64,000 nucleotides of DNA from Anastrepha obliqua (lineage: Eukaryota > Arthropoda > Insecta > Diptera > Tephritidae): positions 56,328,001 through 56,392,000 of the forward strand of contig NC_072893.1 in the NCBI RefSeq assembly GCF_027943255.1. The letters run 5' to 3'. This document shows, one piece after another, positions 34,016 to 46,107 of the stretch. A program made the translations under genes and the position numbers. The notes under the pieces were generated by a model. The model had not been told where the DNA came from. It did not search any database and worked only from the letters and a program-made list of their open reading frames with translations. Position 1 is the stretch's first letter. Every line of letters starts with the position of its first letter.

Positions 34016-34866
34016 GTCGGACTTATGGCCTTTCAACCCTATCAATTCCATCAACGGTTCCATCACTTTAAAATTTTAAAAATTGCATGTCCAGATTACG
34101 AACTCGAAAGCCACTATAATTCCTACCCGGCTGTTGCGCTTGCGAGTCACCTAACTCACGCATCTGTGTGTGTGTGTTGATGTACATATGTGTTGGTGAG
34201 CTCGGTAAGCATTAATTTATATTGTAAGCCGAAAGCACTTAGAGACTTGACAGTACAAATTGTCTCAGTTGTCGCTGTTGACAATATGTCAATGCTGACA
34301 ATTAAAAAATTATTTCTTGTGACAGAGACGATGTGCATCCTTGTGGGTGAGAAGAAAGCAAATGTTTAAGAATTATTTTCAAATAGTCAGGGTTTAAATA
34401 CATTTGTGGTAAAACATTAATACTATTTGTATGGATGATGATGCGTATATGTTTGTAACTGAGTCGTTTATGTAGGTATTTGAATATTCAAGTTGATGAA
34501 TTAAACGATTTTGCAAAATATTCTTTTGTTTTGGCGAGATATTGGCACTTGAAAATTAAAAATTTGAATGAAATCCCTCCTTATAAGAATTGTTAACTCG
34601 AGCACTATAACTCGTACAAGAAAAGGTAATAAATATAAAATTTTATGGAAAATGGCAGAGTTTTATGCTATTAAAAAATAAATTAGGAAATAAAATGTTT
34701 TTAACAATAATTACACAAGAGGAATTTTTTTTTCCTGGGGTATTTTTACATTTCATAAAAAAAGAAAAAAAATTAAAAAAGGTCAATAGCTGAAAATAGC
34801 AAAAATGTGTTTCAAAATTAAACTACGATTAACCAGCACTCTGCCTCTTCTTAGTCTTTTCTGAAA

Positions 34867-34897
34867 TCGAATCTCCGTGCATGAAACACCAAAACGA
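34867..34897 (+). mobile_element. SINE family A, B-box fragment
   Basis: TCGAATCTCCGTGCATGAAA followed by CACCAAA matches the B-box region of the SINE at 5869-6182 almost exactly over 27 bases. Nothing of the A box is present. Confidence 0.55.
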
Positions 34898-35629
34898 AGA
34901 AAAAGTTGTTAATAAAAAAATGATCTAATTCTCTAGATATTGAAACTTTAACCTTACGTTTAACTTAACTTTTAATAATTTAGAACTCCAAAATTTAAAA
35001 TATAAAAACGTTCTACTTTTATTATGAACGACATTTAGCGATAAATTGACGTATAAAATGTTTGTCTATCATTGGTTTGACTCTGAGTTAAAAAAAAAAC
35101 ATATTGCGCTTCTATATAGAAACGTTTAACCTGAATGGCACTCTATCATCATCCGTTTTGATATTGAGCGCTTTGAGTGCAATTTATTGGTAAGCTTGAG
35201 TAAAATATGAAGAAATTTTGCAAAATTACTTAGCATTGCTTTTTAGCTTCTCAAAACTACAAAGCTGCTGAAAAATCTGTGAATCAGAATTTCCATTTCC
35301 TACGGAACTGCTCAACAAACATTTGTCCTGCTTGAGAATGCTCCAAAAAAACAAGTATCGTTTTTTTTTTTTCAACTTAAAATTTGTAACTTTAAATTTT
35401 TAACAAAATATTTCAAATCAATGGATGGATGGCTCAAAACACATACAAAAAAAAAGTCTATTAAAGCACTTGAAGAATTATTTATGCCGAATTTACATAC
35501 ACATTTGGTTATATTGGTAATTTTCTTACAGAGTATATGAACGGAAAAACAACCTCTAAACAAACATACATAAATTCATATACAACACCGTGATGAGGAT
35601 AACAGGTTAAGGCTTTTTTCACATTTATT

Positions 35630-37000
35630 TTCTAGCAATATCTCGTAGCCCACAGTTCATGAATGGATTCAGGAATTATAATAAATCACTCCTAAAAAAC
35701 TATTATTAAATCTCTTAAGGTGAGTTTACATAGACGATAATGAGGCTAGCAGCTCAAAGCTTTTTCACTTAATTCTTACCACAATATTCGATCGCCCCAG
35801 TACATTGAAGGTTTACGGATCAAGTCTAGAACATTACAAATGATCCTTAAACTTTTTACGGCGTATTTACATGCACAGTCACGTAAAAATAGGTCGCATT
35901 CATTTTTCAATCAATATTTCGTGCACTTTAGCATGAATAGATTGAAAACTACTGAATCAGATTATACAAAAATACTAAAAAATTTTCTTAAACCTTACGC
36001 CGTGTTTACATAGAAAGGAATATTAATAATTAACTCTAAACCTTTTATGCCTTGTTTACATATTTATAATAAAGCAGGTATTTGCTATGCTCATTTAGAA
36101 TATGCAGATGAAAAACTTATTATTTAGCGATTTCAAATTTTTGGAAAACTTTTTCGTTTATTTTTGATAATTTTTCTCATACTTTTTCCACTGAAAAAAT
36201 GCCGTGCAGGCGCTTGGGCATACACAAAACACTATCAAGGAAAAAAATTATCAATTTTTAGACGCTTCTAACTTATACTTTATTGTTTTAGAACTGCATA
36301 TTTAAACTGAATATCTCATTTTTTTATTTTTCTTATTTTTTTCTTTTTGATTGCAGAGTTTGAAATTTTAATGAAAATTTGTCGAGTTTTTACAAATTTT
36401 ATACAAAGTTTGAAACTTATATTTATATGGTATTCGTTACAAAATCAACCACATTTTTAAACAGAAATTGTATATTATAAAAAAAAGTGTAAATACTTTG
36501 AAAAAAAAAAAATAAAAAATAAAAAAACAGAACAAATCTACAATTAAGTTGAAAAAATAAAAAATTAAAAGAAACAACTAAAATTAATTTGAAAAACTAA
36601 AAAATATAAAAAAACGAAACCAAACAATAAAATGCAGTGGACAAAAAAAAAGAAGGAAAAAATACCACTAAAATTAATTTGAAAAAATAAAAAATATTGA
36701 AAAAAAACAACTAAAATTAATTTAAAAAAATAAAAAATTATAAAGTCAGTACTTATCTGGTTGCCTTATTATAACGGCAGTCACTTCAATTCTGTGCTCG
36801 CAAACTTTTTCTTACACCTCTTAAAACGAGTTTACATAGATGGTCATGTGGAAAGTAAATCACTTTTTCCAAATTTAATTATAATACTATACAAATATCA
36901 TAGCCCACAGTACTTGAATTGATTAAAAAATCAAAATTCAGCATCCTGAAAATCACCTTAGGGTGAGATGAGTAGATGGTCATATGCACATATATTTAGT
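35630..37000. repeat. Degenerate ~130-150-bp tandem repeat with GTTTACATAG core
   Basis: Units share ATATC(T/A)CGTAGCCCACAG-like text and a CTTA ... GAGTTTACATAGA core. The TTTACA core falls at 35725, 35876, 36005, 36055 and 36831, and a variant near 36966. AT-rich spacer DNA from about 36110 to 36750 splits the array in two. Confidence 0.62.
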
Positions 37001-37458
37001 AAGCAACGATTTCCTACTTCCAAATTTTATACAATTGAGTTTCTCTGCCACCGTTGTTTACACAAATTAACAAGCCCTATTCATAAGTGAAATTTATTAG
37101 TAGAATATTTGGCATGAGAAGCCACATATTGCGAACCGCCTAGGTTATCTGATTCGCTGCCCTTTTTCGCACTTCATGCTCTCACTTTGCATAGAAAGCA
37201 ACATAAATTTGCAATTGGCGCAGCCATTAACGAACGCTCTGTGTAAACGGGCCCTAAAGAAATTTGAAACTTCTAAAAAAATTTTTTTTCACCACCCGAT
37301 TTCATAAACAGACGCCAAATTGTAATAGAATTGTTGTTTAGTGTGCATCATTCTTCACCTTTGAAGTGTATAATTGTTTTATGCCAAAAAAGAGTTAAGT
37401 CTAACTAAAGTCTTCTAATTAATTATAAACATATGTTTTTTAGCATCTCCTCACTCAC
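37001..37458. other. Probable start of first intron of the minus-strand gene
   Basis: Directly downstream of the exon at 37459-37762 on the minus strand. The donor GTGAGT occupies 37453-37458. No further exon is recognised at lower coordinates. Confidence 0.4.
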
Positions 37459-37762
37459 CTTCTGGCAATGGCAGCACTCGCATATTTTCCCGTTGCATAG
37501 TAGCCGTTGTCGTTGTCAGCAGGCAGCCGAAATTATTTAAGGCGATGATGGCGACTAAACACACCAACACACTCAGCTGACGGCAACGATTGCCTATCGT
37601 TTTCGTTGTTGTCAGCGCCGCACATGTTGCCGCTGTAGTTGTTGTGTCGTTTTTGTTGTTGGCAGTTGTCACCATACCTGTTGCATTGATCCTACGTACA
37701 GCCATTATAACTTTGTTGGAATCGCTGGTTTGCCGGCATCGCTTGCCCGTAGGCGGATGCAT
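37459..37762 (-). CDS. First coding exon of a probable secreted or membrane protein
   Basis: The minus-strand exon encodes 101 codons plus one base. The start is set at 37762 (MHPPTGKRCRQ). A second in-frame Met (MAVRR, codon 20) is also plausible. After a Thr/Ala/Asn-rich segment come basic residues (GNRCRQ) and a hydrophobic stretch at residues 63-82 (LSVLVCLVAIIALNNFGCLL), a signal sequence or type II anchor. The exon then gives MQRENMRVLPLPE and meets AG|GTGAGT, an excellent splice donor, at 37459/37458. The intron is phase 1, common after signal-peptide exons of extracellular-domain genes. GC content is higher than in the surroundings. The gene itself is not recognised, and its remaining exons are not visible. 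Confidence 0.6.
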
Positions 37763-38682
37763 TGTGGCGGCGTGCGAAACGTCCGCGGAGTAGTATGCGC
37801 ACGCGCCCGAAACCGCTAAGCAATTTTGGCGAATTTCGCACACTATGCTGTTTAGAGAGAGAGACTATTGAAAAGCACACGCGTCAAAATTAAAAAAAAT
37901 ATTTATATTTAAAATTAAGATTCCCGAACTAGCGCGGAAATTTATTGAAAAAAGCAACACTTCGTATTTTTATAATTATTTTTTTTGTTATTTATTTACA
38001 ACGCACGTGAAAGCGAGAACGCGCACACATAAACGACGTGTAGCCGATTGATTTTTCGTCGCCGACCGAGTTAAATGCTTTTTTGGAGGGGTTTGATTTT
38101 AAAAACACATTGGTGAACTTTTTTCACAGTTTCTTATGGGTATTATATTTTTTTATTTTTAGACAAAATATTCAAATGAGGATTTGCATTTGCACTGATC
38201 AAAACTTATTTGCTAAAATTGCACTGCACTGAAAATAAAAAAAGAAATGAATATATATTACACGAAATTCTAAAAAAATAACGGGTTCTTATGAAACTAT
38301 TTACTATGCTTTTTTCTCTGTCATACTATTATTGATTAGCTACTAAATTTAAATGAAAAAAGTGGAAAATATTTATTTAATTAAAGTTTTTTTTTTTGTT
38401 TGGCATAATTTTCGCAAAACCGTTGCTGCTAATAATTATTTATTTGTACTAAAAGTATCTCGACTTCATTTGCGCATATCTTGAATAGGGATGTGCTTGT
38501 GGCTAAGTTTGTTTATTGGAAAAGTGGCGAAAATGTTTGGAGGCGACGTTTAACTTGGCGGAGCGCTGAAACGAAAAGAAACAGGGGAAGAAATTAGTAT
38601 TTATAAAACTAAATAAAAAGCAAATTGATTTTATTTTTTATTTACAAAAAAATTTAAATACTATTTAATTTAAAAAACCTAA
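37763..38682 (-). promoter_or_regulatory. Possible 5' untranslated and promoter region of the minus-strand gene
   Basis: The open frame continues upstream of the chosen Met to about 37843 without another ATG. A (GA)n tract lies at 37855-37864, a CACGTG hexamer near 38004 and a GC-richer patch at 37990-38070. No TATA box or initiator could be fixed with confidence. A LINE fragment begins at about 38690. Confidence 0.3.
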
Positions 38683-38689
38683 CCTATCG

Positions 38690-39718
38690 TTCTGGCTGGC
38701 AAAGCGATTGCAGCGAAAGCAGCGACACGCATGAATGCTATATCGAAATGGAAAAAGTATCTTGGCCATTCGGCCATACTGAATAGGAACACTGTTATCT
38801 CTACCGACATAGACTATCATGTAAGTCTTCCATCACCACCCTTGCTATTCTCCTGTTCACTCCCAACTAGGGAAGAATGGAAGACAAATCTTACCGAAAT
38901 CGATGGCCCTCTGATTATATATACAGATGGTTCGAAACAAGACGGTAAAGTGGGATTTGGAATCTTTTCCAATTCCCCTCACATCAATCTATCATTTAGA
39001 TTACCCGACTACTGTAGTATATTCCAAGCGGAAGTATGCGCTATCTGGTATGCTGCGAAAACTATCTTAGAAAAGAGAGTATCACTAGAGGATATCCGCT
39101 TTTCCACCGACAGTCAAGCGGCCGTTCGAGCACTCAGCTCCTCTTAGCTCCTCCACTCAGATGTGGTTCGATCCTGTCTCTTATCTCTTAACGAAATAGG
39201 TGTTCAGAATTTTGTCCAAGTTATCTGGATACCGGGTCACAGTGGATTCGAAGGTAACTGCAAAGCTGATGAGCTCGCAAGAGCTGGAGCTGCCCTTATA
39301 AGTCTTTCGAAACCCGAACTAGGGCATATAATATCTCTTATCACCGGCCACTGCCTTTTGGGTACTCATGCACGTCGGCTGGGGGTTCCTCAAAACGACC
39401 TGTGCAGATACTGCGAAGACGAAGATGAGAAAGTGTCGAGCGAACATTTGCTGTGCAGTTGTCCAGGCCTAGCCAGAAGTGGACTCACTTTTCTAGGCTC
39501 TCCAACAATTGACAATCTTTCAGTACTCTCGGACCTGAAAATCGAATCTCTCATCAAATTCTCGAAACGAATTAATATCTTTGACCAAAATCTATAACAA
39601 AAATGTCGGTTAGGTGGGGAAATCCTACAATATAATGAGCTCTAGGGCAACTCAACGGACCCAACCTGCGGTCTATGTGGCCCTCCGATGCGGGGTCACC
39701 CTTAAACCAACCAACCAA
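38690..39718 (+). pseudogene. LINE 3' fragment with complete RNase H domain
   Basis: This 5'-truncated LINE tail opens at about 38690 and reads CSLPTREEW, then an RNase H domain. The domain has YTDGSKQDG, FQAEVCAIWYA, FSTDSQAAV, VIWIPGHSG and KADELARAG, so all catalytic acidic residues (D, E, D, D) and the His are present. A single TAG at 39145-39147 interrupts the domain, and the same frame continues to 39597. Next come TGHCLLGTHARRLG and a Cys/His cluster (CRYCEDED ... SEHLLCSC). The 3' end is TTAAACCAACCAACCAA at 39702-39718. That end is shared with the copies at 20446 and 24862, but the preceding sequence differs, so it is a related subfamily. Confidence 0.8.
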
Positions 39719-39739
39719 ACTAACATAAGAAAATTATAA

Positions 39740-41010
39740 GGGAAAAATAAAATTAAAATAAAAAGGTTTTGTTTTTATTAAAAATTAAAAATGGTTTTGT
39801 TTCCTTTAGTAAAAAAATTCAAATTAAAGTAAAAAAATGTATTTAAAACTAAAAACTTATAAATAAAATTGTATTTAAAAATAAAAACTTAAATAAAATT
39901 AATAAAAGAAATTTTTTTTGTTCAGAAATAAATCCAAGGGCATTTTTTTTATTTTATCATTAAATTAATTATTAATTTAAAGGTTTTATTTAAAAATAAC
40001 ACCCAAAAAATAAAAAATATAAAAGATTTTATTAAAACAAAACTGCAAACTGATTTTAAAACAAAAACATTAAGAAATAAAAAACGTATATAAAAATAAA
40101 AACTAAAAATTTGTTTTCTTTTAAGTAAAAATAAAAATAAAAAAATTTAGATTTTTTTTAAATAAAAATATATTGAGGCTTATTTTTTCTCAGTAAGAAT
40201 AAAAAAAAATTAGATTTAGTTTTTTAATAGAAATTAAAAAATTAAAAATTTTTTTTTTTATCAAAATTTTTTTAACAAACTAAAATGAAATTTTATTGAA
40301 AAATAAAACCAAACACAATTTTTTTATTTTTTTTTTATTAAATTAATTATTAAATAAAAAATAAAAACCTTTTATTATTTAAAAATAAAAACTAAAAAAT
40401 AAAAGATTTTCTTTAAAAATAAAAACTGAAAAATAAGTTTAAAATAAAAAAAATCCATAAAGAAATAACAAATCTATATAAATATAAAAACTAAAAATAA
40501 TTTTTCTTTTAAGTAAAAAATAAAAATAAGAAAATTAAAGATTTTTGTTTTTTAAATAGAAATAAAAAAAAATCAGATTTATTTTTTTTTTTAATAAAAA
40601 TTAAAAAATTTAAGATTTGTTTTTTCATTTCAAAACTTAAATGAAATTTTATTCAAAAATAAAACCAAACACAATTTTTCCAATTTTTTTATTAAATTAA
40701 TTATTAAATAAACCATAAAAATACTAAAAGGTTTTATTTAAAAATAAAAACTAAAAACTAAAAAACAAAAATTTTATTTAAAAATAAAAATTCAAAATTA
40801 AGTTTAAAATAAAAAAAAATGAATAAAGAAATAAAAAATGTATATAAAAATAATGTTTCTTTTAAGTAAAACATAATATAAAAAAATTTATAAATTTTGT
40901 TTTGTAAATAAAAATAAAACAATTGAGATTTATTTATTTTTTTAATAAAAATTAATACATTTAAGATTTTTTTTTATATCAACATTTTTATTTTATTTTT
41001 TATAAAAAAA
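39740..41010. repeat. AT-rich satellite-like array, ~355-380-bp unit
   Basis: The landmark TAAATTAATTATTA recurs at 39961, 40339 and 40693, giving spacings of 378 and 354 bp. A second landmark, AAAATAAAACCAAACACAAT, recurs at about 40300 and 40655. In between, blocks such as TTTAAAAATAAAAACTAAAA and AATAAAGAAATAAAAAATGTATATAAAAAT keep their order. At least three decayed units are present. Confidence 0.72.
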
Positions 41011-41667
41011 AACATTTTTAGTTGTTATTTTGAACACATTTTTTTATTTTTATTATTTTGTTTTCGATTAGTTGTATATAATAAATGATTATATTTGTAT
41101 GAACACTTTGTTGTTTTATTTTTGAATTATTTAATTTTAATTTGGTATTCTTTAATTTTTTTATTACTTTTCTATTAATCATAAAAATTGTTTACTATTT
41201 TTTTTTTAGTCATATTATATCATAAATTTGTAAAACTTTTCTACTATAGAACTCCTTTTAGAACAGGAAATTTCTAGTATTTGTCACGTAAAGGGTTGAA
41301 AAGAACGACATTGAGAGACAAAACTGGGCTAAAATAGTTTGCGAAAAAATGTATCCTGAAATTTATTTTTATCTGTCTGAGCATTATATTTTTAACGCAC
41401 ATTGAAACTTTAAACGCTATTTTTAATTTCATGACAGGCCCATAACCCCAGAGGCTACTGTAATGTAATTATGTATAGTTATACGTCATATAAATAAATA
41501 AATAAAAAATAATTCCTCGAACTTCTACCACTAATATTACATTCGAAAGTTCGTGAAACTTCCAAGTCTTTCCGCCTTTTTCAAGCAGAAGTTTTAAGAT
41601 AAGAGAAGCATGCAGCTTAATTGGAAACCATCCACAACAATTATTGGAAATACGTATTTTTTTCAGC

Positions 41668-42440
41668 TAGCCAAGCAGCCATCTTAGCTTTGAAATCAAT
41701 TCGAAAATCGTTAGGTAAAGCAAAGAAGAACTTAATTCTTTAGTGTGCATGATAGACATTACTCTCAGCTATGTATATTACCTGGAGGAAAACGAGAAAG
41801 CTGATGAAGTGGCAAGACAGGGGGCATCCTATAACGAATACAAAACGATAGAAATAGGCTGGCGGGAGGTATTCTTGCTATTCCAGAAGCAAACCGTTGA
41901 TATATGGACTAACCAGAATGCCTGCAAAAATACTAAACAAACGTCGCCCAATTTCAATAAATCCAGAAGTGACGAGTTTTTAAGAAAGCCACAAGCAAAC
42001 ATATTCAGAATTACATCAACAACAATCGACCACTGGCCTGTGGGAGACTCTGACATATGGAGATGGGGTGCCGGACAACGATAGATGTAGAAGCTGAGAT
42101 ATAGAAGAAGAAGAATCTAAGAAGACAGTATTTCTCTAGCTGTGTGAGTACCCAATTCTGGGTGCTCTACCACATAGAATGCTGGGAGAATTCCCCACTG
42201 TGTCACTCAGACAACACTTCCACCACCAAAACCATTAATGGTGCTTAGATACTTTGTTGGTTTTTTGACCGAGCTTCTACTTCAATTTGTGGTGTGCGTC
42301 CAGATTTATTTGCACAAATTCACAGCAGATTACCTTGGCGAAAATACGCTAGAATTAAACTACAGTCCAATTATACCCTAATGCAGCGAAATCCGATATC
42401 TCTACTGCCTCTGGAGCGTAAAGGCTCTTCCATGACAAAG
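41668..42440 (+). pseudogene. LINE RNase H/C-terminal fragment joined to SINE-like tail, copy 1
   Basis: The fragment begins ASQAAILALKSIRKSL (RNase H helix after the third Asp). It goes on with ENEKADEVARQGAS (end of RNase H) and a LINE C-terminal stretch WREVFLLFQKQTVDIW ... IFRITSTT. After decayed sequence and CACTCAGACAACACTTCC, it passes at about 42255 into text resembling the reverse strand of SINE family A (TTTTGACCGAGCTTCTACTT). It then has a unique tail to about 42440. The same order occurs at 44464-45170. Frameshifts and stops show it is dead. Confidence 0.6.
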
Positions 42441-44463
42441 TTCTTACAAAAAAGGGCTCTCATTTTCGTCATTCAGTATAAATATTTTATAATACTACTC
42501 TATATATTTATATGAAAATCCATCAGTTTTTAACATTACTCACATCTTCTGCCTTCTCCTTTCTCCCTTTTGATTACAAAAACTTTCACGTATGAGGAAT
42601 TTAAATTTCATAATACGAAATACATAAATTATAGCTGTCCATGTCGAGAGTTTTCACTGAAAAGACTAACCACCACAACTATACCTACATTGGCTTATAC
42701 AAATACATGTAAGCAGCATAATGCAGAACTCAGGCGCTAAGACAAGCACTCAAAAGCAATCTGCCATCTTGCGCGCATATTTTCTCTGGCACGGCGTATG
42801 AGCAACATCTACGCAACAAAGCATACATAACATAGAATATGCATAAAAGTTTGGCGGAAAAATATTCAACACAATAATGATAATGTTGACATAAGCACAA
42901 AAAAGTATGCCAAGCAAAGTGATGAAGCTAAAGAAACCAGAAGCGCAACGCCTACTACAAAATAAATGTGAACAAAATAAGAGGCTTTCCGCTCATGCAG
43001 AACGTAAGAATAGCACAAAAGTTGTTGGTAATAAAAGTGTACAACGACAATATCAAAATAAAGCACACAAATAGGAAAATAATTTTTCGTGAAAATGCGT
43101 ACAACATAGTCAGATAATAAAAAAATTTATGGAAAAATTGCGGGAAACTGTAAATTCAATTCAAAAGCGATTTTTCGCTTGGAGTTGAAAATCCAAGAAA
43201 ATCTGGTTTGAAGTTGCGCTCATGATTTGGGAGGTTTATCGAATGTCGCGTCTCTGAGCAGCACTTCAACAAGTGAACAAAAAATTTAAGCTTACGGTAG
43301 AATGCGTACAACAAATTGAGAACAGTAGGGAAGGAGCAGAAACCAGTAGGAAATGAGCAGAAATAAGAGTAACCAGAACAGCAAATAGTTTGTTAAAAAA
43401 TTGTACGCTTTAACTTTGTCAATGACTAGAAAAGTGGATTTAAAGTGTCAGAAGAACAATTGCAATCGATGCCTGCTAAAGTAGCAAAGATTTCGTATTG
43501 ACAAAAGGCTTTGAAAGGAATTGAGTATTGCGGGAGAAAGAGAGCATTGCCTCAGTGAATCCACAAACATGCTGTTGCCCCTTGTAATGGCTTGGCAGTT
43601 CTCAGAAATATTTACATAGGCGCACATTTACATATTTTCTACATATAAATGTATGAATATGAGAAGCCGCAACAAGCAGAGCGTGCAAGTTTTCGCACCA
43701 GCAGACACGAACGCAAAATTTATTAGTAGGTTTAGCGCAGTTGAAGACTGAGTGCCAAAAATACCTCACCAAAAAGCTGGAGTAGCTAACATAAGTAAGA
43801 GGTAAGTAAAGTAAACGAAGAAAAAACAACAAACAAAATTGCCAAGACATACTCCAACACTTACTAGTAGGGCGTAAATGCTTATTGTTTGCTGACGTTC
43901 CTGTGCTTGTATGCTTGTGGCAGCATCAGGTGTGATGACAGCTTGAAAGCATAAGGAAATTAAAAGAATAAAAAAGAAAAAAATTCGAGAAAAAAAACAG
44001 CTGCCAGAAGCAATTGAATTTTCTTTTTACTACTTAAATTTATCTAATGCCAAAAGCTCGCATTGGCTGAGTTTTTTGTATGTTGCATTAAACTTTTTTT
44101 GTTTGTTTGTTTGGTTTTGGCATTTCACACAAAATTTGCCACAAAATTATATTTTCTTATTTTGCGTGTTAACGCATGCTTTTGTGTATGAATCAATTGT
44201 GGAATGAGTAAAATATACCCGGGATAAAAATATGCCGCAGGCTTGTGCAACGACGGAGCACCATAACTGATTGCAAAGTAGTGAAAAGGAGTCGCAAAGC
44301 GGGTCGGTTTCTCATAAGTTTTTTAGCAGCTGTAAAAAATTGTAAAAAATATGTTTGTTAAATCTTCCGCTTCGTTCTTTTTACACACAAAACAGAGTTG
44401 ACCTCTCTCTCCTTCTCCTATGAGGTAAAGTATACGCCACATACCATAAGAAATCTATATTTC
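42441..44463. other. No gene seen
   Basis: AT-rich DNA without recognised domains or clear repeats. Confidence 0.55.
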
Positions 44464-45170
44464 AAAAGGGAGGTTTTCTTGCTATTCCAGAACCAGACCG
44501 TTGAGAGATGGACTAACGAGAATGCCTGTAAAAATACTAAACAAACGTCGCCCAACTTCAACAAATCCAGAAGTGGCGAATTGTTAAGAGAGCCACAAGC
44601 AGAAATATTCAGAATTACATCAACAACAACCGGCCACTGTCCTTTGGGAGACCATGGCATATAGAGATGGGGTGGCCGTACAACGATAGATGTAGAAGCT
44701 GCAATCAAGAATAATCTAAGAAAACAGTATTTCTCTATCTGTGTCTGGCTGCTCTATCACATAAAATGCTGGGATAATTCCCTATGGTTAATTTGAAAGA
44801 AATTGCGAAAATGAAAATAGGCAACATAGGCAGAGACATAGTAAAATCAAAATGGTTCGATTAATAAGAAACAGTGGTTCTACAAATGGTGTCTCATAAT
44901 GGATATTTTGTGCTAATTTGGTATGGGCTGTGTCACTCAGACAACACTTCCGCCACCAATACCATTATTGGTGCTTAGATCCTTTGGTTGGTTTTTTACC
45001 GAGCTTCTACTCGAATTTGTGTTGCGCACCTTGATTTTTTCCATAAATACATAGCAGATTAGCTTGGCGAAAATACATTGAGTAGAAAATCACTAAAATT
45101 AAACTACAATTCACTTATCCATCCATGCAGCAAAATCCGAAATCTCCACTGCCTCTGAAAAAATCTATAT
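44464..45170 (+). pseudogene. LINE C-terminal fragment joined to SINE-like tail, copy 2
   Basis: Begins with REVFLLFQNQTVERW and follows copy 1 (41668-42440) closely through IFRITSTTTGHCPLGD. The two copies differ at roughly one base in ten in this part. An extra ~180 bp at about 44765-44925 is absent from copy 1. Then CACTCAGACAACACTTCC and the SINE-like TTTTTTACCGAGCTTCTACT (44990 onward) follow as in copy 1. The RNase H part seen in copy 1 is missing. Confidence 0.6.
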
Positions 45171-46107
45171 TTCCTTTTGCGAAAAGTAGAGCAACAAACA
45201 GCTCGATGTTTCCTCTTCCTTTTGGTAACCATACTAATATCAACGAGAGGGTATAAATGTTTAAAATAATTTTTTGAAAATTTTATTTCTTGAAGCTTTA
45301 CTCTTTTAAGAAATTAATTTGAAGATAAAACTGAAAAACTAAGTGTGCAGCATTACCATATAAAATTTGTGCTTCCACATGCACATGGAATTTTTCTTGA
45401 ATAACAGAAAAGGCAGATTTTTGGCGCACGGTGTTGTATATGAAACGCACGATTTTATATATTGAAACCAACAAAACACATTTGTTTACGCTTCGAAAAC
45501 CTCTTAATACAATTTCAACAACTTTTTTCATGCTTGGGAAAATAAATGTTCCTTCAGCGCAAAAGCGTGCGACACGTGTGCAAGCAATTATTTCTGAAAC
45601 CACAGCGCTAAAGGCGATTGTAGCGATTGCTGCAAAGCCGAAATTAGCCACTTCACAATAACAAAAAATGTCCCACAAAGTGCTGGTTGGGTAAATCGAA
45701 TATGAGAATGAGGAATATGAAACAAAGTCCAACAAATAAGAACTCAAACCAAATATACCTAGTTTTGAAGACAATAAAGTGGGCAAATAATGAAGGTGGG
45801 GTCAATTTTATTAACGCAAAAGCCTGCACAAAAGAAATAATTCTAGTAAAAAAACGAGCTTAAAGCATGAACGGAAAGGTGCAAAAAAAGAGGAAAAAAT
45901 GTATTGAAGGATTAAATGAAGTGTGGAAAGCTTAGCAGATAAACTAAGGAAGAAGTGACTCTACTTGAAATGGAGAAGAGATGAAAACGCTGCTCAGCAT
46001 AAAGATTTCAGATAAGCTTGTTCAAAATTTAGTTAGCAAAAAAATAAGCAAATAAGAAAGGCGAAATAGCTTAGATGTAAAAAACGAGAATAACATCAAA
46101 GTAGTAT
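45171..46107. other. No supported gene; one long unassigned frame
   Basis: A 162-codon minus-strand frame (45298-45786) is the longest unassigned open frame in the window. It is hydrophobic in places but shows no domain or gene context, so it is treated as chance. Confidence 0.4.

Larger units (their letters stand above)
33396..35629. other. No gene seen apart from SINE scraps
   Basis: AT-rich DNA; TG/CA microsatellite at about 34165-34180. Frames are short and unsupported. Confidence 0.5.

Noticed and set aside
45298..45786. 162-codon minus-strand open frame
   Set aside because: Longest unassigned frame, but no domain, no codon or splice context and no neighbour evidence; likely chance.
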